Shown in pieces: positions 46,471 to 56,575 of a stretch of DNA of 64,000 nt. Origin of the DNA: Rhizobium sp. ACO-34A (GTDB taxonomy: Bacteria; Pseudomonadota; Alphaproteobacteria; Rhizobiales; Rhizobiaceae). Under the pieces are notes generated by a model. That model was not told where the DNA came from. It made no database searches and worked only from the letters and a program-made list of their open reading frames with translations. Within the stretch, counting starts at the first letter, position 1. Each line of letters starts with the position of its first letter. The DNA is taken from the NCBI GenBank assembly GCA_002600635.1, contig CP021371.1:4300001-4364000 (forward strand), written 5' to 3'. The position numbers and the translations under genes were made by a program.

Positions 46471-49119
46471 CTATTGGATATCGAGTAGCCGTTCGAGATA
46501 GCGGCGCTCGAGTTCGGGACGGGCGACATCATCCACCGACATGGTATCGAGCTTCTTGCGAATGGCGTTGAGAATTTCGCGCGCACGCTGCACGTCGATT
46601 TCGTCCGGAATCTGCACCCCGCCATCGTCCATCTGCTCGCCCGTCCTCGCCGTATCACGCCCCAGAGGATCCCGGCCGCGCTGGCCGCCCTGTCCGTTCT
46701 CGCCCGGTCCCTGACCGCCGGCGCGCATGGCCTGCTGGATCTGGCCCATCATATCCTGCGCGCCCTGCCGCAGGGCTTCCATGGCCTTGCCCTGACCGTC
46801 GACGGCGCGTTCGCCTTCGCTCTTTCCGAGCGCGTCTCCAGCACCCTTCATTTCGCGCTGCGCACGATCGAAGCCTTCGCCCGACTGGAAGCCAAGATCC
46901 TTCATGCCCTGCTGCAGTTCACCAAGCTTCTTGCCGAGCGCATCCTGCTGGGCTCGCAGGTTTTTCAGCGCCTCGCGCAATTGCTCGGCAGTCATGCGAT
47001 CTGTCGGAGAACCGCCCTGCTGATCCTGCTGTTGCCCTTGCTGGCCGTTCTCCGTCACGGGCGGTTCGTCCTGCAGGAACTCGCCGTCTTCGCCATCGCC
47101 CGGATCACCGCGCTGCATGCGGTCCTTCAGCGCCTGATCGAGACGGAAGGTCTCGTCCATCAGCTTCTGCTGCTCCTGCATGATCTCGCCAAGCTTGTCG
47201 ATCTGCTTGCGAAGCTCGCTGCTCTGCTGCTGTTGCTGCCCGCGCATCGGCCGCCCGGCCTGCAGGTTGTTCATCATCCGCTGCATTTCGGAAAGCATCT
47301 GGCGGGCGGCATCGCGATTGCCGGATCGGGCAAGGTTCTCGATCTGGTTCAGCATGTTGTCCAGATCGCGCTGTCGCAGCATGTTCTGCGCCGACTGCTG
47401 CTGTTGCTGGCCATCGGCATTCTGCTGGCGTTCTGCCACCGCCTTCATGAATTCCTGCATGGCGGCGCGAAGCTCGTCCATCAGCTTCTTGATTTCCTGA
47501 TCGGAAGCGTTGCGTTCCAGCGCATCGGCAAGCGCCTGCTGCGCATCCCGAAGCTTGCGCTCCGCCAGCGAAAGATCGCCATCGTCGATGCCGAGAGCGA
47601 TTTCCCAGAGATAGTCGGCCGTGTCCTTGAGATCGTCGTTGGAGCGGGCGATCTTCATCCGCGTTTGCGCGGACTGGATAAGCAGGAAATGCGTGGGATT
47701 GGGAATCGTCTCATCGGCACGCAACGAAATCGCTTCGTTAAGCGCAACCGCCTGACCGATATCGCGGGTATCGAGCGAGAAGACCTGACGCTCCTCTGCC
47801 ACCGCCGCGGCCAACGGCTCGACGAAATGACGCGATGGCAGCACCATTTCGTGCGGAGGGCTGCGACCGGTTTGTCCAGCTCCATCGGTTGCGACAAGCG
47901 TGATGCGGACCTTACGGCCGGCCAGCGGATGCTCGCTGATGTTGCGGCTCGAAACGCCCTTTGCATCGCGCGCATTGTGACGCGGAAGATCGAGCCTGTA
48001 ATCGGGCAACGGATAGAGCGGTGTAGCACCCGGCTTTTCCTCGACCGGCACAATCTCGGCACGCGCCGACTGGAGGCCGTAATCGTCCTTTGCGGTGAAG
48101 CCAATTTCCAGAGCACCGTTCACAGTCGGTTTCGGCAACCCCTCGAAGGCGATTTCCGGCGGATTGTCGGCAACGACCTCAATCGCCCAGTGCTTGTCTC
48201 CGACCAGAAGTTCGCCGTTCTGCTCAAGCTTGAGTTCGTGTGTGCGGCTCGCAGGCGCCTGTGCCGGACCGCTTCCGTCTGGTTGGGCGGGCGGCAGCGC
48301 CTCGCTGCTTTCCGCGACGTCCAGAACCTCGCCACCATCGGCCAGACGATAAAGAACCTTCTCGTCCTCGCGCCCGCCGCTGATGCGCACGGTCGCCTGC
48401 GAATTCTGCGGCACGCGCACGCCGCCTTCCACGGGCTGCGAATTTGCACCGGAGAGAAACACCGGCGCGCGGCCGGTAAAGGCAGGCGGAGTGATCCACG
48501 CGTCGACACGTATCTCCTGGCCGGTCCCCTCGACGGCGGTCCAGCGGAATGCATCGGAAATCACCCCGGCCCCGTTGGAGCCGGAATAGGCGAAAGCGGT
48601 CGCAAACAGGAGTGCCGGAATGGCGCGCAGCGCATAACGGTCGAACCGGGCGATATCCGGCCGAGGCAGGCCGGCATCCAGCGCAGCGATGGTTTCCGCC
48701 ATCCGCCGCTGGTGTTCCTGCCACAGCGCGCGGGCAAACGGCGTTTCGAAAGCCGGTTCGTCGTCCTGCACTGCGACGGGCTGGTGCGGCAGGCCGTTAC
48801 GCTCCTCGAGCAGCCTGTCAGCTTCCTGCGCATCCGGCCAACGCAGCCTTGTAAACGGCAGAAGGGAGGAAACGAAAGCAAAGGTGAGGGCAAAGACCAG
48901 AAGCAGCCGCAGGAAATCCGGCAATTGCCGGAAGACCCCGAACCACGCAAGCGAAATGAATATCGCGGCAATACCCAGAACAGGCAGGAAGAGCGGCAAC
49001 AGACGTTCCGCGAAAAGGACGAAACGCGCCAGCAGACGTTTGACCGCAACACGACGCGCCAGCACCGGATCGGTGCGGAACGCGCCTTTTCGCGTACTGC
49101 CCGGCTGAGGAAGGCTCAT
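46471..49119 (-). CDS. TIGR02302/DUF4175 family membrane protein
   Basis: 882 residues. Two or three membrane segments lie in the first 190 residues (RLLPLFLPVLGIAAIFISLAW, RLLLVFALTFAFVSSLLPF, AIPALLFATAFAYSG). A large periplasmic region follows, then Gln-rich coiled-coil segments (QQQQQSSELRKQ, GQQGQQQDQQGG) toward the C-terminus. The family is alphaproteobacterial and always seems to accompany lysA; function unknown. The start MSLPQPGST is preferred to a GTG 24 bases earlier. Confidence 0.9.
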   Translation of the reverse strand: MSLPQPGSTRKGAFRTDPVLARRVAVKRLLARFVLFAERLLPLFLPVLGIAAIFISLAWFGVFRQLPDFLRLLLVFALTFAFVSSLLPFTRLRWPDAQEADRLLEERNGLPHQPVAVQDDEPAFETPFARALWQEHQRRMAETIAALDAGLPRPDIARFDRYALRAIPALLFATAFAYSGSNGAGVISDAFRWTAVEGTGQEIRVDAWITPPAFTGRAPVFLSGANSQPVEGGVRVPQNSQATVRISGGREDEKVLYRLADGGEVLDVAESSEALPPAQPDGSGPAQAPASRTHELKLEQNGELLVGDKHWAIEVVADNPPEIAFEGLPKPTVNGALEIGFTAKDDYGLQSARAEIVPVEEKPGATPLYPLPDYRLDLPRHNARDAKGVSSRNISEHPLAGRKVRITLVATDGAGQTGRSPPHEMVLPSRHFVEPLAAAVAEERQVFSLDTRDIGQAVALNEAISLRADETIPNPTHFLLIQSAQTRMKIARSNDDLKDTADYLWEIALGIDDGDLSLAERKLRDAQQALADALERNASDQEIKKLMDELRAAMQEFMKAVAERQQNADGQQQQQSAQNMLRQRDLDNMLNQIENLARSGNRDAARQMLSEMQRMMNNLQAGRPMRGQQQQQSSELRKQIDKLGEIMQEQQKLMDETFRLDQALKDRMQRGDPGDGEDGEFLQDEPPVTENGQQGQQQDQQGGSPTDRMTAEQLREALKNLRAQQDALGKKLGELQQGMKDLGFQSGEGFDRAQREMKGAGDALGKSEGERAVDGQGKAMEALRQGAQDMMGQIQQAMRAGGQGPGENGQGGQRGRDPLGRDTARTGEQMDDGGVQIPDEIDVQRAREILNAIRKKLDTMSVDDVARPELERRYLERLLDIQ

Positions 49120-49273
49120 CCGTCGGGTCTCCGTTTCGTCCACTGGTGGAAGCGCGCCGCTCGCTGGCGAGCGCCATCAATTGCTAAAGGATAGCATCCT
49201 TTGTGGCGAAGACGAGGGCACCGGCACAATCACGACCGCTTTTTTGAGCCGGTCGCCGAAAAGTGAACGGCAA

Positions 49274-50542
49274 TCAGGCCAGCCAGTCCGGCACGGAATC
49301 GAGCGCAATCAGTTCTTCGTAGCTGGTGCGGGGACGAATCACATGGAACTGGTCGCCGTTCACCAGCACCTCGGGAACGAGCAGACGGCTGTTGTAGGTC
49401 CCCGCCTGTACGGCCCCATAAGCGCCTGCAGAACCGACCGCGAGAAGATCGCCGGGCTTCGGCATCGCCATCTCGCGATCGAGCGCCAGATAGTCGCCCG
49501 TTTCGCAGACGGGGCCAACCACATCGGCCTTGATGCGCGGCGCGCTGGCAGCCGAGATCACCACGGGACGGATCTCGTGATAAGCTTCATAGAGCGTCGG
49601 CCGGATGAGATCGTTCATCGCCGCATCGACGATCACGAAGGTCTTGTCGCCACCATCCTTCACGAACACGACCTCGGTGACCAGAATGCCGGCATTTCCG
49701 ACGATCAGGCGGCCCGGTTCGGTGACGATCCGGCAGTTGAGGCCGGCGAGCTGTTCCTTGACGATATGGGCGTAGGCGCCCGGTTCCGGCGGAGGATTGT
49801 TGTCGTCGCGATAGGGAATGCCGAGACCGCCGCCGATATCGACGTGGTCGATCGTGTGACCGTCACCACGCAGGATTTCGACCAGTTCCCGCAGGAGCCG
49901 GAACGCATCCTCGAACGGCTGCAGTTCGGTGATCTGGCTGCCGATATGCATGTCGATGCCGGTCACCTTGATCGACGGCAGGCTGGCCGCGCGCTGATAG
50001 ACCGCGCGGGCACGCTCGTAGGAAATACCGAACTTGTTTTCCTTCTTGCCCGTCGAGATCTTCGCATGGGTGCGCGCATCGACATCCGGGTTGATGCGGA
50101 ACGAGACGTGCGCCTGCTTGCCGGCCTTGGCGGCGCGGACGGCAAGAACCTCAAGTTCCGGTTCCGATTCGATGTTGAAGCAGTAGATGCCGGCCTCAAG
50201 AGCCAGATCCATCTCGGAGACGGTCTTGCCGACACCCGAGAACATGATCCGGCTTGCCGGAACACCCGCAGCGAGCGCACGGCGCAGTTCACCTTCGGAC
50301 ACGACATCGACACCGGCGCCGAGCCGGGCCAGCGTCTTCAGCACGGCCTGGTTGGAATTGGCCTTCATCGCATAGCAGACCATCGCGTCCACGCCGTCAA
50401 AGGCCTTCGAAAACACCTTGTAATGCCGTTCCAGCGTTGCCGTGGAATAGCAATAGAAGGGCGTGCCGACGGCCCGGGCGATTTCAGGCACGGAAACGCC
50501 CTCGGCATAGAGGACACCATCGCGATAGTCGAAGTGGTTCAC
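49274..50542 (-). CDS. lysA: Diaminopimelate decarboxylase
   Basis: 422 residues. The PLP-binding Lys is in VCYAMKANSNQAVL, the HIGSQIT and GGGLGIPY motifs bind the cofactor phosphate, and TLCGE-type Cys is in GPVCETGDYLA. It converts meso-diaminopimelate to lysine, ending the pathway begun by lysC. It lies 12 bases after lptM. Confidence 0.97.
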   Translation of the reverse strand: MNHFDYRDGVLYAEGVSVPEIARAVGTPFYCYSTATLERHYKVFSKAFDGVDAMVCYAMKANSNQAVLKTLARLGAGVDVVSEGELRRALAAGVPASRIMFSGVGKTVSEMDLALEAGIYCFNIESEPELEVLAVRAAKAGKQAHVSFRINPDVDARTHAKISTGKKENKFGISYERARAVYQRAASLPSIKVTGIDMHIGSQITELQPFEDAFRLLRELVEILRGDGHTIDHVDIGGGLGIPYRDDNNPPPEPGAYAHIVKEQLAGLNCRIVTEPGRLIVGNAGILVTEVVFVKDGGDKTFVIVDAAMNDLIRPTLYEAYHEIRPVVISAASAPRIKADVVGPVCETGDYLALDREMAMPKPGDLLAVGSAGAYGAVQAGTYNSRLLVPEVLVNGDQFHVIRPRTSYEELIALDSVPDWLA

Positions 50543-50554
50543 GGATATGGCCTG

Positions 50555-50758
50555 TCAGAGAAGAGGATCGAGGATGAACGGATCGTCCGGCTTTGCCGGG
50601 GCAGGTTGAGGCTTGCTGCCGGTCGTGCGTACGTTCTGCTGGTCAGCCGGCATGCTCGGCGGATCCAGATCGGACTTGCGGCCGCAGCCGGAAAGCACGA
50701 GAGCAGCCGTAACAACCAGGCCAGCGGCGACTATTGAGCGTCGAAACGTTTTCACCAT
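50555..50758 (-). CDS. lptM: LptM-like small lipoprotein
   Basis: 67 residues. A signal peptide ends in the lipobox LSG|C (ALVLSGCGRKSDL), matching the LptM/YifL family that helps assemble the LptDE lipopolysaccharide translocon. The rest is Pro-rich. Three consecutive possible starts (ATG 50761, ATG 50758, GTG 50755) follow GGATAGG; the spacing actually favours the later ones. It lies between argH and lysA, the standard position in proteobacteria. Confidence 0.85.
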   Translation of the reverse strand: MVKTFRRSIVAAGLVVTAALVLSGCGRKSDLDPPSMPADQQNVRTTGSKPQPAPAKPDDPFILDPLL

Positions 50759-50853
50759 CATCCTATCCACCGGAACATCTTCCCATAGCCTGTAGCGAAA
50801 ATCACAGCGCTTGTGCACCCTTAATCTCGAAACCGGCCAGCAAACGAACGTGA

Positions 50854-52257
50854 TCAGTTGCGGGCGCGCCACCAGGCGATCTGCTTCTTCACCTCGGATG
50901 GCGCAGTCCCGCCATAGCTCTTGCGGCTGGCGACCGAGGCCTCGACCGTCAGGACATCGAAGATGCCGGCGGTGATCGCCGGATTGATCGACTGCAGATC
51001 TTCAAGCGAGAGTTCTGCGAGATCGCAACCCTTCTCCTCGGCAAGCGCCACCGCACGACCGGTGACATGATGAGCCTCGCGGAAGGGAAGGCCCGCTTCA
51101 CGCACCAGCCAGTCGGCGAGATCGGTCGCGGTCGAGTAACCGGAGCCGGCGGCAGCCTTCATCCGGTCGGTGCGCACAGTCAGGTCGCGGATCATGCCGG
51201 TCATCGCGGCAATTGCCAGTTCGAGGCTTTCGGCCGCGTCGAAGACCTGTTCCTTGTCTTCCTGCATATCCTTCGAATAGGCGAGCGGCAGGCCCTTCAT
51301 CACGGTCAGGAGCGCGATCAGCGAGCCGTTGATGCGGCCGGTCTTGGCGCGTACCAGCTCGGCCGCATCCGGGTTCTTCTTCTGCGGCATGATCGAGGAG
51401 CCAGTGGAGAAGGCGTCGGACAGGCGGACGAAACCGAATTGCGGTGTCGACCAGATGACGATCTCCTCGGCAAGCCGCGACAGGTGCGTGGCGCAGATCG
51501 AAGCGATGGACAGGAACTCCAGCGCGAAATCGCGGTCCGATACGGTGTCGATCGAGTTGCGGGTCGGCTCACGGAAACCGAGCGCCTTGGCCGTCATGTG
51601 GCGGTCGATGGCAAAGCCGGTGCCGGCAAGGGCAGCAGCCCCGATCGGGCTTTCATCCAGATGCTCGATGGCGTGGCGCACGCGCTGCCGGTCACGGCCG
51701 AACATCTCGACATAGGCCATGCAATGATGCCCGAAGGTCACCGGCTGTGCCGTCTGCAGATGGGTGAAACCGGGCATCACAGTATCCGCATGCTCTTCGG
51801 CACGGTCGAGGAACGCGGCGATAAGGGAGGTCAGCGACACCTCGACCTTTTGCAGTTCTTCCTTCACCCAGAGGCGGAAATCGAGTGCCACCTGATCGTT
51901 GCGCGAACGCGCCGTATGCAGCCGGCCGGCAGCCGCGCCGATCAGTTCGGCAAGGCGCGCCTCGACGTTCATGTGAATGTCTTCAAGCTTGCGCGAAAAC
52001 ACGAACTGACCGGATTCGATCTCTGACAGGATCGTGTTCAGGCCGTGAACGATCTTGTCTTTGTCGTCGGCCGAGATGATGCCTTGATGGGCAAGCATCG
52101 TCGCATGCGCGATAGAGCCGCGGATATCCTGGGCATAAAGCTTCTTGTCGAAACCGATGGAGGCATTTATCTCCTCCATGATGGCCGCAGGTCCGGAAGC
52201 GAAGCGTCCACCCCACATCTGGTTGGAGGATTTCGTGTTCTTGGTGTCCTCGGCCAT
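50854..52257 (-). CDS. argH: Argininosuccinate lyase
   Basis: 467 residues. The fumarase-superfamily signature [15 protein letters not shown] holds the catalytic Ser loop; [15 protein letters not shown] and [15 protein letters not shown] complete the site. It splits argininosuccinate into arginine and fumarate. The start [19 protein letters not shown] is set by family alignment. It heads the argH-lptM-lysA-TIGR02302 run and is divergent from tlpA. Confidence 0.97.
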   Translation of the reverse strand: MAEDTKNTKSSNQMWGGRFASGPAAIMEEINASIGFDKKLYAQDIRGSIAHATMLAHQGIISADDKDKIVHGLNTILSEIESGQFVFSRKLEDIHMNVEARLAELIGAAAGRLHTARSRNDQVALDFRLWVKEELQKVEVSLTSLIAAFLDRAEEHADTVMPGFTHLQTAQPVTFGHHCMAYVEMFGRDRQRVRHAIEHLDESPIGAAALAGTGFAIDRHMTAKALGFREPTRNSIDTVSDRDFALEFLSIASICATHLSRLAEEIVIWSTPQFGFVRLSDAFSTGSSIMPQKKNPDAAELVRAKTGRINGSLIALLTVMKGLPLAYSKDMQEDKEQVFDAAESLELAIAAMTGMIRDLTVRTDRMKAAAGSGYSTATDLADWLVREAGLPFREAHHVTGRAVALAEEKGCDLAELSLEDLQSINPAITAGIFDVLTVEASVASRKSYGGTAPSEVKKQIAWWRARN

Positions 52258-52281
52258 GCGATGCCCATCCTGGAGACTGCA

Positions 52282-52944
52282 ATGACAGAAAAAAGACCGC
52301 TGGGACTTCCTTCCGCCAAGCTGGTTGCGATTGCGGCGGTCGCCGGCATACTCGCCGGCGCGGCAGCGGTATACGTGAAGCAGACCATGTCTGGCAATGG
52401 CGAGGTGACCGCTGAAACCGCGCAATGTCAGGGCGCGGTCCAGAAAGCCGAGACCCTGAAACCGTTCACGACCGGACAGGTCGCCGCGATGGTGGCCGCT
52501 ACCAGCCCCCGGACGATCACGGGCCTCTCCTTCAAGGATGCATCGGACAAGGACATGACGCTCGCAGATTTTTCCGGCAAGACCGTCCTCCTCAATCTCT
52601 GGGCCACCTGGTGCGTGCCCTGCCGCGAGGAAATGCCGGCACTCGACGCGCTGCAGAAGGCAGAGGGCAGCGACAGGTTCCAGGTGCTCGCGATCAACAT
52701 CGACACCGGCAATGCCGACAAGCCGAAGGCCTTCCTCGACGAGATCGGCGTGAACACGCTCGGCCTCTATCGCGACGCCAGCATGGGCGTCTTCAACGTG
52801 ATGAAGAAGGAAGGGCTGGCATTCGGCCTGCCCGTTACCCTGCTGATCGACGAGAAGGGCTGCCTGCTCGGTTCGATGAACGGCCCGGCCGCCTGGGATA
52901 GCGAGGATGCAGCCAAGCTGGTCCGCGCCGCAACCGGCACCTGA
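52282..52944 (+). CDS. tlpA: TlpA-like membrane-anchored thiol:disulfide reductase
   Basis: 220 residues. One N-terminal membrane helix ([19 protein letters not shown]) anchors a periplasmic thioredoxin fold with [15 protein letters not shown] (CVPC). The cis-Pro is in [10 protein letters not shown]. TlpA proteins keep cytochrome oxidase or cytochrome c cysteines reduced in rhizobia. The start MTEKRPLG is chosen from GGAG six bases upstream. Confidence 0.93.
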   Translation: MTEKRPLGLPSAKLVAIAAVAGILAGAAAVYVKQTMSGNGEVTAETAQCQGAVQKAETLKPFTTGQVAAMVAATSPRTITGLSFKDASDKDMTLADFSGKTVLLNLWATWCVPCREEMPALDALQKAEGSDRFQVLAINIDTGNADKPKAFLDEIGVNTLGLYRDASMGVFNVMKKEGLAFGLPVTLLIDEKGCLLGSMNGPAAWDSEDAAKLVRAATGT

Positions 52945-52988
52945 CCGTCGTGAATTGACCCAAGGGGATCAATCGCCTCGCAAGCCCG

Positions 52989-53780
52989 TCAGGACGACGA
53001 GGCTCCCTTGATCTCGGCAATCCGCTTGCGTGCCGTCTGCGGCAGCGGCACATGCGGATTGTCCCGCGCCGTTTCGACCAGAAGCGCATCACTCGCGCTT
53101 TCGAGCTGTCCGGTCAGCGTTTCGAAAAAGGTATCGGGATCAAGGCCCGGTTGGATAGCCGGCAGAATCTGAACCTTGAAATGGCCGGGATAGCGCCTTG
53201 TCGTGGTACGCGGCCAGAACAGGCCCGGATGCATGACGACAGGCACCACGGGAACCTGCAGGTCGCGGTAGATGCGGGCAATGCCATACTTGTAATGCGG
53301 CACGGCACCGGGCGGGCGGCGGGTGCCTTCCGGATAGATGATGAGCTGACGGCCGCTTCGCATTTCCTCTTTGGTCCGTTCCATGACCGCGGCCATCACC
53401 CTGCCCCGCGCCCCACGGTTGACCGGGATCATCCGTTGCTTCATCGCATACCAGCCGAACAGCGGAATCCACATAAGTTCGCGCTTGAGAATGTAGACCG
53501 GATCGTCCAGCCAGGGCAGCAGCGCATAGGTATCCCAGAAGGACTGGTGTTTCGGCGCGAGGATGTAGCCGCCCTTCGGAATGTTCTCCAGCCCTTCGAT
53601 TTCGAAGGTCGTACCGACGATCTTCTCCATCAGCCAGTGGCACGAACGCGCCCAGTTCTTCGGGATGAAATAAGCTTTCTTGCGCGGCAACAGAAAGTAG
53701 ATCGGCGACAGGAAAATCATCCGCAGGATGAGGTTGGCATAGAAAAGCGTGTTGAAGAGTATTGAGCGCAAGGTGATCAT
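52989..53780 (-). CDS. plsC: 1-acyl-sn-glycerol-3-phosphate acyltransferase
   Basis: 263 residues. The catalytic H-x4-D is APKHQSFWD, and the phosphate-binding motif is IIYPEGTRR. An N-terminal hydrophobic stretch (ILRMIFLSPIYFLL) anchors it. It makes phosphatidic acid from lysophosphatidate. It is downstream of the YdcF gene with 83 bases between. Confidence 0.94.
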   Translation of the reverse strand: MITLRSILFNTLFYANLILRMIFLSPIYFLLPRKKAYFIPKNWARSCHWLMEKIVGTTFEIEGLENIPKGGYILAPKHQSFWDTYALLPWLDDPVYILKRELMWIPLFGWYAMKQRMIPVNRGARGRVMAAVMERTKEEMRSGRQLIIYPEGTRRPPGAVPHYKYGIARIYRDLQVPVVPVVMHPGLFWPRTTTRRYPGHFKVQILPAIQPGLDPDTFFETLTGQLESASDALLVETARDNPHVPLPQTARKRIAEIKGASSS

Positions 53781-53863
53781 GGAAACTATCCGTGGGCGGG
53801 CCGAGAAGTCCCTATCGCAAAACGCCGGAAAGCAAAAGCCGAAGGCGCAGCTTTCCTGCGGCA

Positions 53864-54586
53864 TCATTCCACCTTGGCGAGATGGCTCTTGGACCGCAGT
53901 CCCTCGCCAACACCCCAGCCGATGATGCCGCGGGCATAGGCGACGAGCGTCTTGCCATATTCGGAAAGCAGTGTCCTGAGCAGATTGGGTTCGGCATACC
54001 AGGCGGTCGTCTTCAGGTCGGAAAGGACCACCGGATAGGGAATGAAGGTGGTCGACGGGTCGATGCGGCGCAGTTCCATCAGGCTGCGCGGCATGTGGTA
54101 ATTGCTGGTGACGACAAGAACCGAGGAATAGCCGCGGTCGTGGATCCAGCGCGAGGTCTCGTTGGCATTACCGATGGTGTCCATCGCCTCATAGCCGACA
54201 TCGACGCAGCATTCGAAGAGATCGGGCGAGCTTTGCGTTACCCTGCGGATCTGCGCCGGGGTGGTCGTCGGATGCACTCCGGAAATCAGCAGCCGACGCC
54301 CCATGCCCTTGCGAAGCAGTTCGATTGCCTGATCGATTCGCTGGTACCCGCCCGTCAACACGACGATGGCATCCGCCTTGGCGTCGAGTGGCGGCGTGAA
54401 CGTGGTCACGGCATCGGCAAAACGGAGGAAACCCGCAAGCACCAGCGCTGAGGCGAAGATCAGCACCAGCCCCCCATAATGGAGAAAACGGCGCAAACGC
54501 CCATGGCGCGAGAGAACGCCGCCCGCCGGGCGCAGCGACAACTCCTCCCTGGACGCTTTCTTCCGTATCATTCGGTCCATCGACAT
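53864..54586 (-). CDS. YdcF family protein (DUF218)
   Basis: 240 residues. One N-terminal membrane helix (GLVLIFASALVLAGFLRF) precedes the DUF218 fold: AIVVLTGGYQRIDQAIELL, LLISGVHP, NANETSRWI and LVVTSNYHMPRSLMELRR. Related proteins (ElyC, SanA) affect cell-envelope polymer synthesis. It follows ftsX in the same direction, so envelope function is plausible. Confidence 0.9.
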   Translation of the reverse strand: MSMDRMIRKKASREELSLRPAGGVLSRHGRLRRFLHYGGLVLIFASALVLAGFLRFADAVTTFTPPLDAKADAIVVLTGGYQRIDQAIELLRKGMGRRLLISGVHPTTTPAQIRRVTQSSPDLFECCVDVGYEAMDTIGNANETSRWIHDRGYSSVLVVTSNYHMPRSLMELRRIDPSTTFIPYPVVLSDLKTTAWYAEPNLLRTLLSEYGKTLVAYARGIIGWGVGEGLRSKSHLAKVE

Positions 54587-54662
54587 GGTTCGTGAATAGC
54601 GCGCTTTTCACATACGGAACAGGCGGCTTTGTGGCAATTCAACAGGCTTTAGACGCAAGCGC

Positions 54663-55675
54663 TCAATCCTTGAGCAGGCCGTCCGTACGCGCCGGATCCG
54701 ATCTCACAAGATCGATTTCATAGATTGTACGCATGACGGTTATGCGGGCCGTGACCGTCGTCAGCAGCGCAATCACGATCATCGTGGCGAAAATCCCGAG
54801 ATAACCGAGATAGCCGATCGAGAAGGTGCCGAACAGGGCCGTCGCCTGATCGCTTTCCGGCGTGGCGAGCGAGCGGCTCTGCCAGAAGCCGGCCGCGGCA
54901 AAAAGCCCGGCCGCCAGAATGCCCCCGGCCGCGGCCCCTTGAGGCTGATTTTGAGGAAATGCTTCTGGAATTCCTGGGCAACGAAGGAGCCTTCCGCGCC
55001 GACGAAATGCAGAACCTCGATGATGTGCCTGTTTCCGGAAAGCGCACCACGGGTGGCGAAAACGACCGTCAGAACCATGGCCGTGAAAACCAGAACGAGA
55101 ATGGCGGAACCGATCAGCACCGTCGTGCGCGCCATCTGCACCAGCCTGTCGACCCAGGTACGGTGATCGTCGAGAAACGCCTGCGGCACTTCGGCCTTCA
55201 GGAGATCACGCATGGCGGCGAAATCCGGCGGATGCGTTTCGTCGATGGTAATGATGATGAGGCGTGGAACCGGCAGCTCGTTGATGTCGAGACCGGTGCC
55301 GAGCCAGGGCTCGAGAAGCCGCGCGGTCGCCGCATCGTCCATGATGCGGCCGTCCTTGGTGCCGACGAAGGTCAGCGCCAGATCGCGCGCCCTGTTGAGC
55401 GCCTTCTCCATGTCGAGATTGTCGTCCGGCTTGATCTGGATGGTGATTTCCCGAGAAATCTGGCTTTGCCAGCCGGCAGCCGTCGCCCTGACCATGCTGA
55501 CCGCACCAAGCGTCAGGCAGGCGAGGAAGGCCATGATGGCGATCACCACCATCAACGCATTGCCCTGAATATTCGAGGGCGGCAGGATCGGTCCGGTCGG
55601 CCTCACACTCATCTCGATGCGGCGCGGGTTCTTGTCGGATTTCTTCCGACGGGCGGGCTGGTCGATGTTACTCAT
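54663..55675 (-). pseudogene. ftsX: Cell-division protein FtsX, interrupted by a single-base frameshift
   Basis: The first ~246 codons read normally: an N-terminal cytosolic arm, TM1 (MVVIAIMAFLACLTLGAVSMV), a periplasmic domain, TM2 and EVLHFVGAEGSFVAQEFQKHF. At a run of four Gs (plus-strand C4, 54935-54938) the frame leaves the FtsX sequence. Adding one G restores LKGAAAGGILAAGLF..., the last two helices and the C-terminus ...TIYEIDLVRSDPARTDGL, ending TGA at 54663. As written the protein would end at 54779 with an unrelated Arg-rich tail. FtsX with FtsE controls septal wall hydrolases. Either a real mutation or a homopolymer error; the rest of the operon is intact. Confidence 0.9.
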
Positions 55676-56327
55676 AGATGTCGAGCCGCCCGTCCGTGAG
55701 GATCATCCGCCGCGCATCCACCTGATCCATCAGCGCCAGATCATGGGTCGCGATCACCACCGCCGTCCCGAGACGGTTGAGTTCGAGGAAGAGGCTGAGC
55801 AGCCGGCGCGCCATCGGCGGATCGACATTGCCCGTCGGTTCGTCGGCAAGCAGGATTTCCGGCCGGTCGATGAGCGCCCTTGCGATCGCCACACGCTGCT
55901 TCTCGCCACCGGACAGAACCGGCGGCAGGACGTTGATGCGCTCGCCCAAACCGACCCATTTCAGCAGTTCCAGCACGTCCTTGCGGTAGCTGTTCTCGTC
56001 CTTGCCTCGCACGCGCAGCGGCAGCGCCACGTTCTCGTAGGTCGTCAGGTGGTCGAGAAGCTGGAAGTCCTGGAATACGATGCCCACGCGTCGGCGCAGC
56101 ATCGGCAATTCGTTACGAGGGATGCGGGTGATATCCCGGCCGAAGCTGCGGATCAGTCCGCGCGTCGGCTGAAGCGACATGAAAAGCAGGCGCAGAAGGG
56201 TCGTCTTGCCCGCGCCGGAAGGACCGGTGAGGAACTGGAACGAACGCTTCGGAATGTCGAAGGTCAGGTCTCGGAGTATCTCCGGTCCCATTCCATAACG
56301 CAAACCGACATTTTCGAAATGGATCAA
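55668..56327 (-). CDS. ftsE: Cell-division ATP-binding protein FtsE
   Basis: 219 residues. Walker A is GPSGAGKTTLL, the ABC signature is LSGGEKQRVAIARAL, Walker B is ILLADEPTGNVD, and the His switch is IATHDLAL. The conserved beginning MIHFENVGLRYGMG places the start at a TTG (56327); the open frame continues back to a GTG at 56378. It overlaps ftsX by eight bases. Confidence 0.95.
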   Translation of the reverse strand: MIHFENVGLRYGMGPEILRDLTFDIPKRSFQFLTGPSGAGKTTLLRLLFMSLQPTRGLIRSFGRDITRIPRNELPMLRRRVGIVFQDFQLLDHLTTYENVALPLRVRGKDENSYRKDVLELLKWVGLGERINVLPPVLSGGEKQRVAIARALIDRPEILLADEPTGNVDPPMARRLLSLFLELNRLGTAVVIATHDLALMDQVDARRMILTDGRLDIYE

Positions 56328-56367
56328 GCGACGGGCCCAGTCTGACGGATCTAAAGACCGGCCACAT

Positions 56368-56386
56368 GTTAACACCACACGTTAAC
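56368..56386. promoter_or_regulatory. Paired GTTAAC sites upstream of ftsE
   Basis: GTTAAC at 56368 and 56381, seven bases apart, 41 bases upstream of the ftsE start. TTAACCAT, a CtrA half-site form, follows at 56441-56448. The paired spacing is two bases longer than the CtrA TTAA-N7-TTAA consensus, so this is a weak call. Confidence 0.3.
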
Positions 56387-56575
56387 GGCCGGTAAACACG
56401 GGTCAAAGAACGGCGCTTTTCGCCGGATCTTTTCGAAGCATTAACCATTTAAATTTACGACTGGGGATGAATTGTTTCAATGCCCCAGTTTTGTCCGCCC
56501 CCAGAGGCGTTCAGGAAAGACGCTTTGAGGAGAGGCGCTTCGCAAAACGGGTCGTTCAAGGAAAGGCTTCGGCCC

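Noticed and set aside
46981..49194. Plus-strand open frame opposite the TIGR02302 gene
   Set aside because: Leu/Arg/His-rich shadow; the minus-strand protein has coherent membrane segments and domains.
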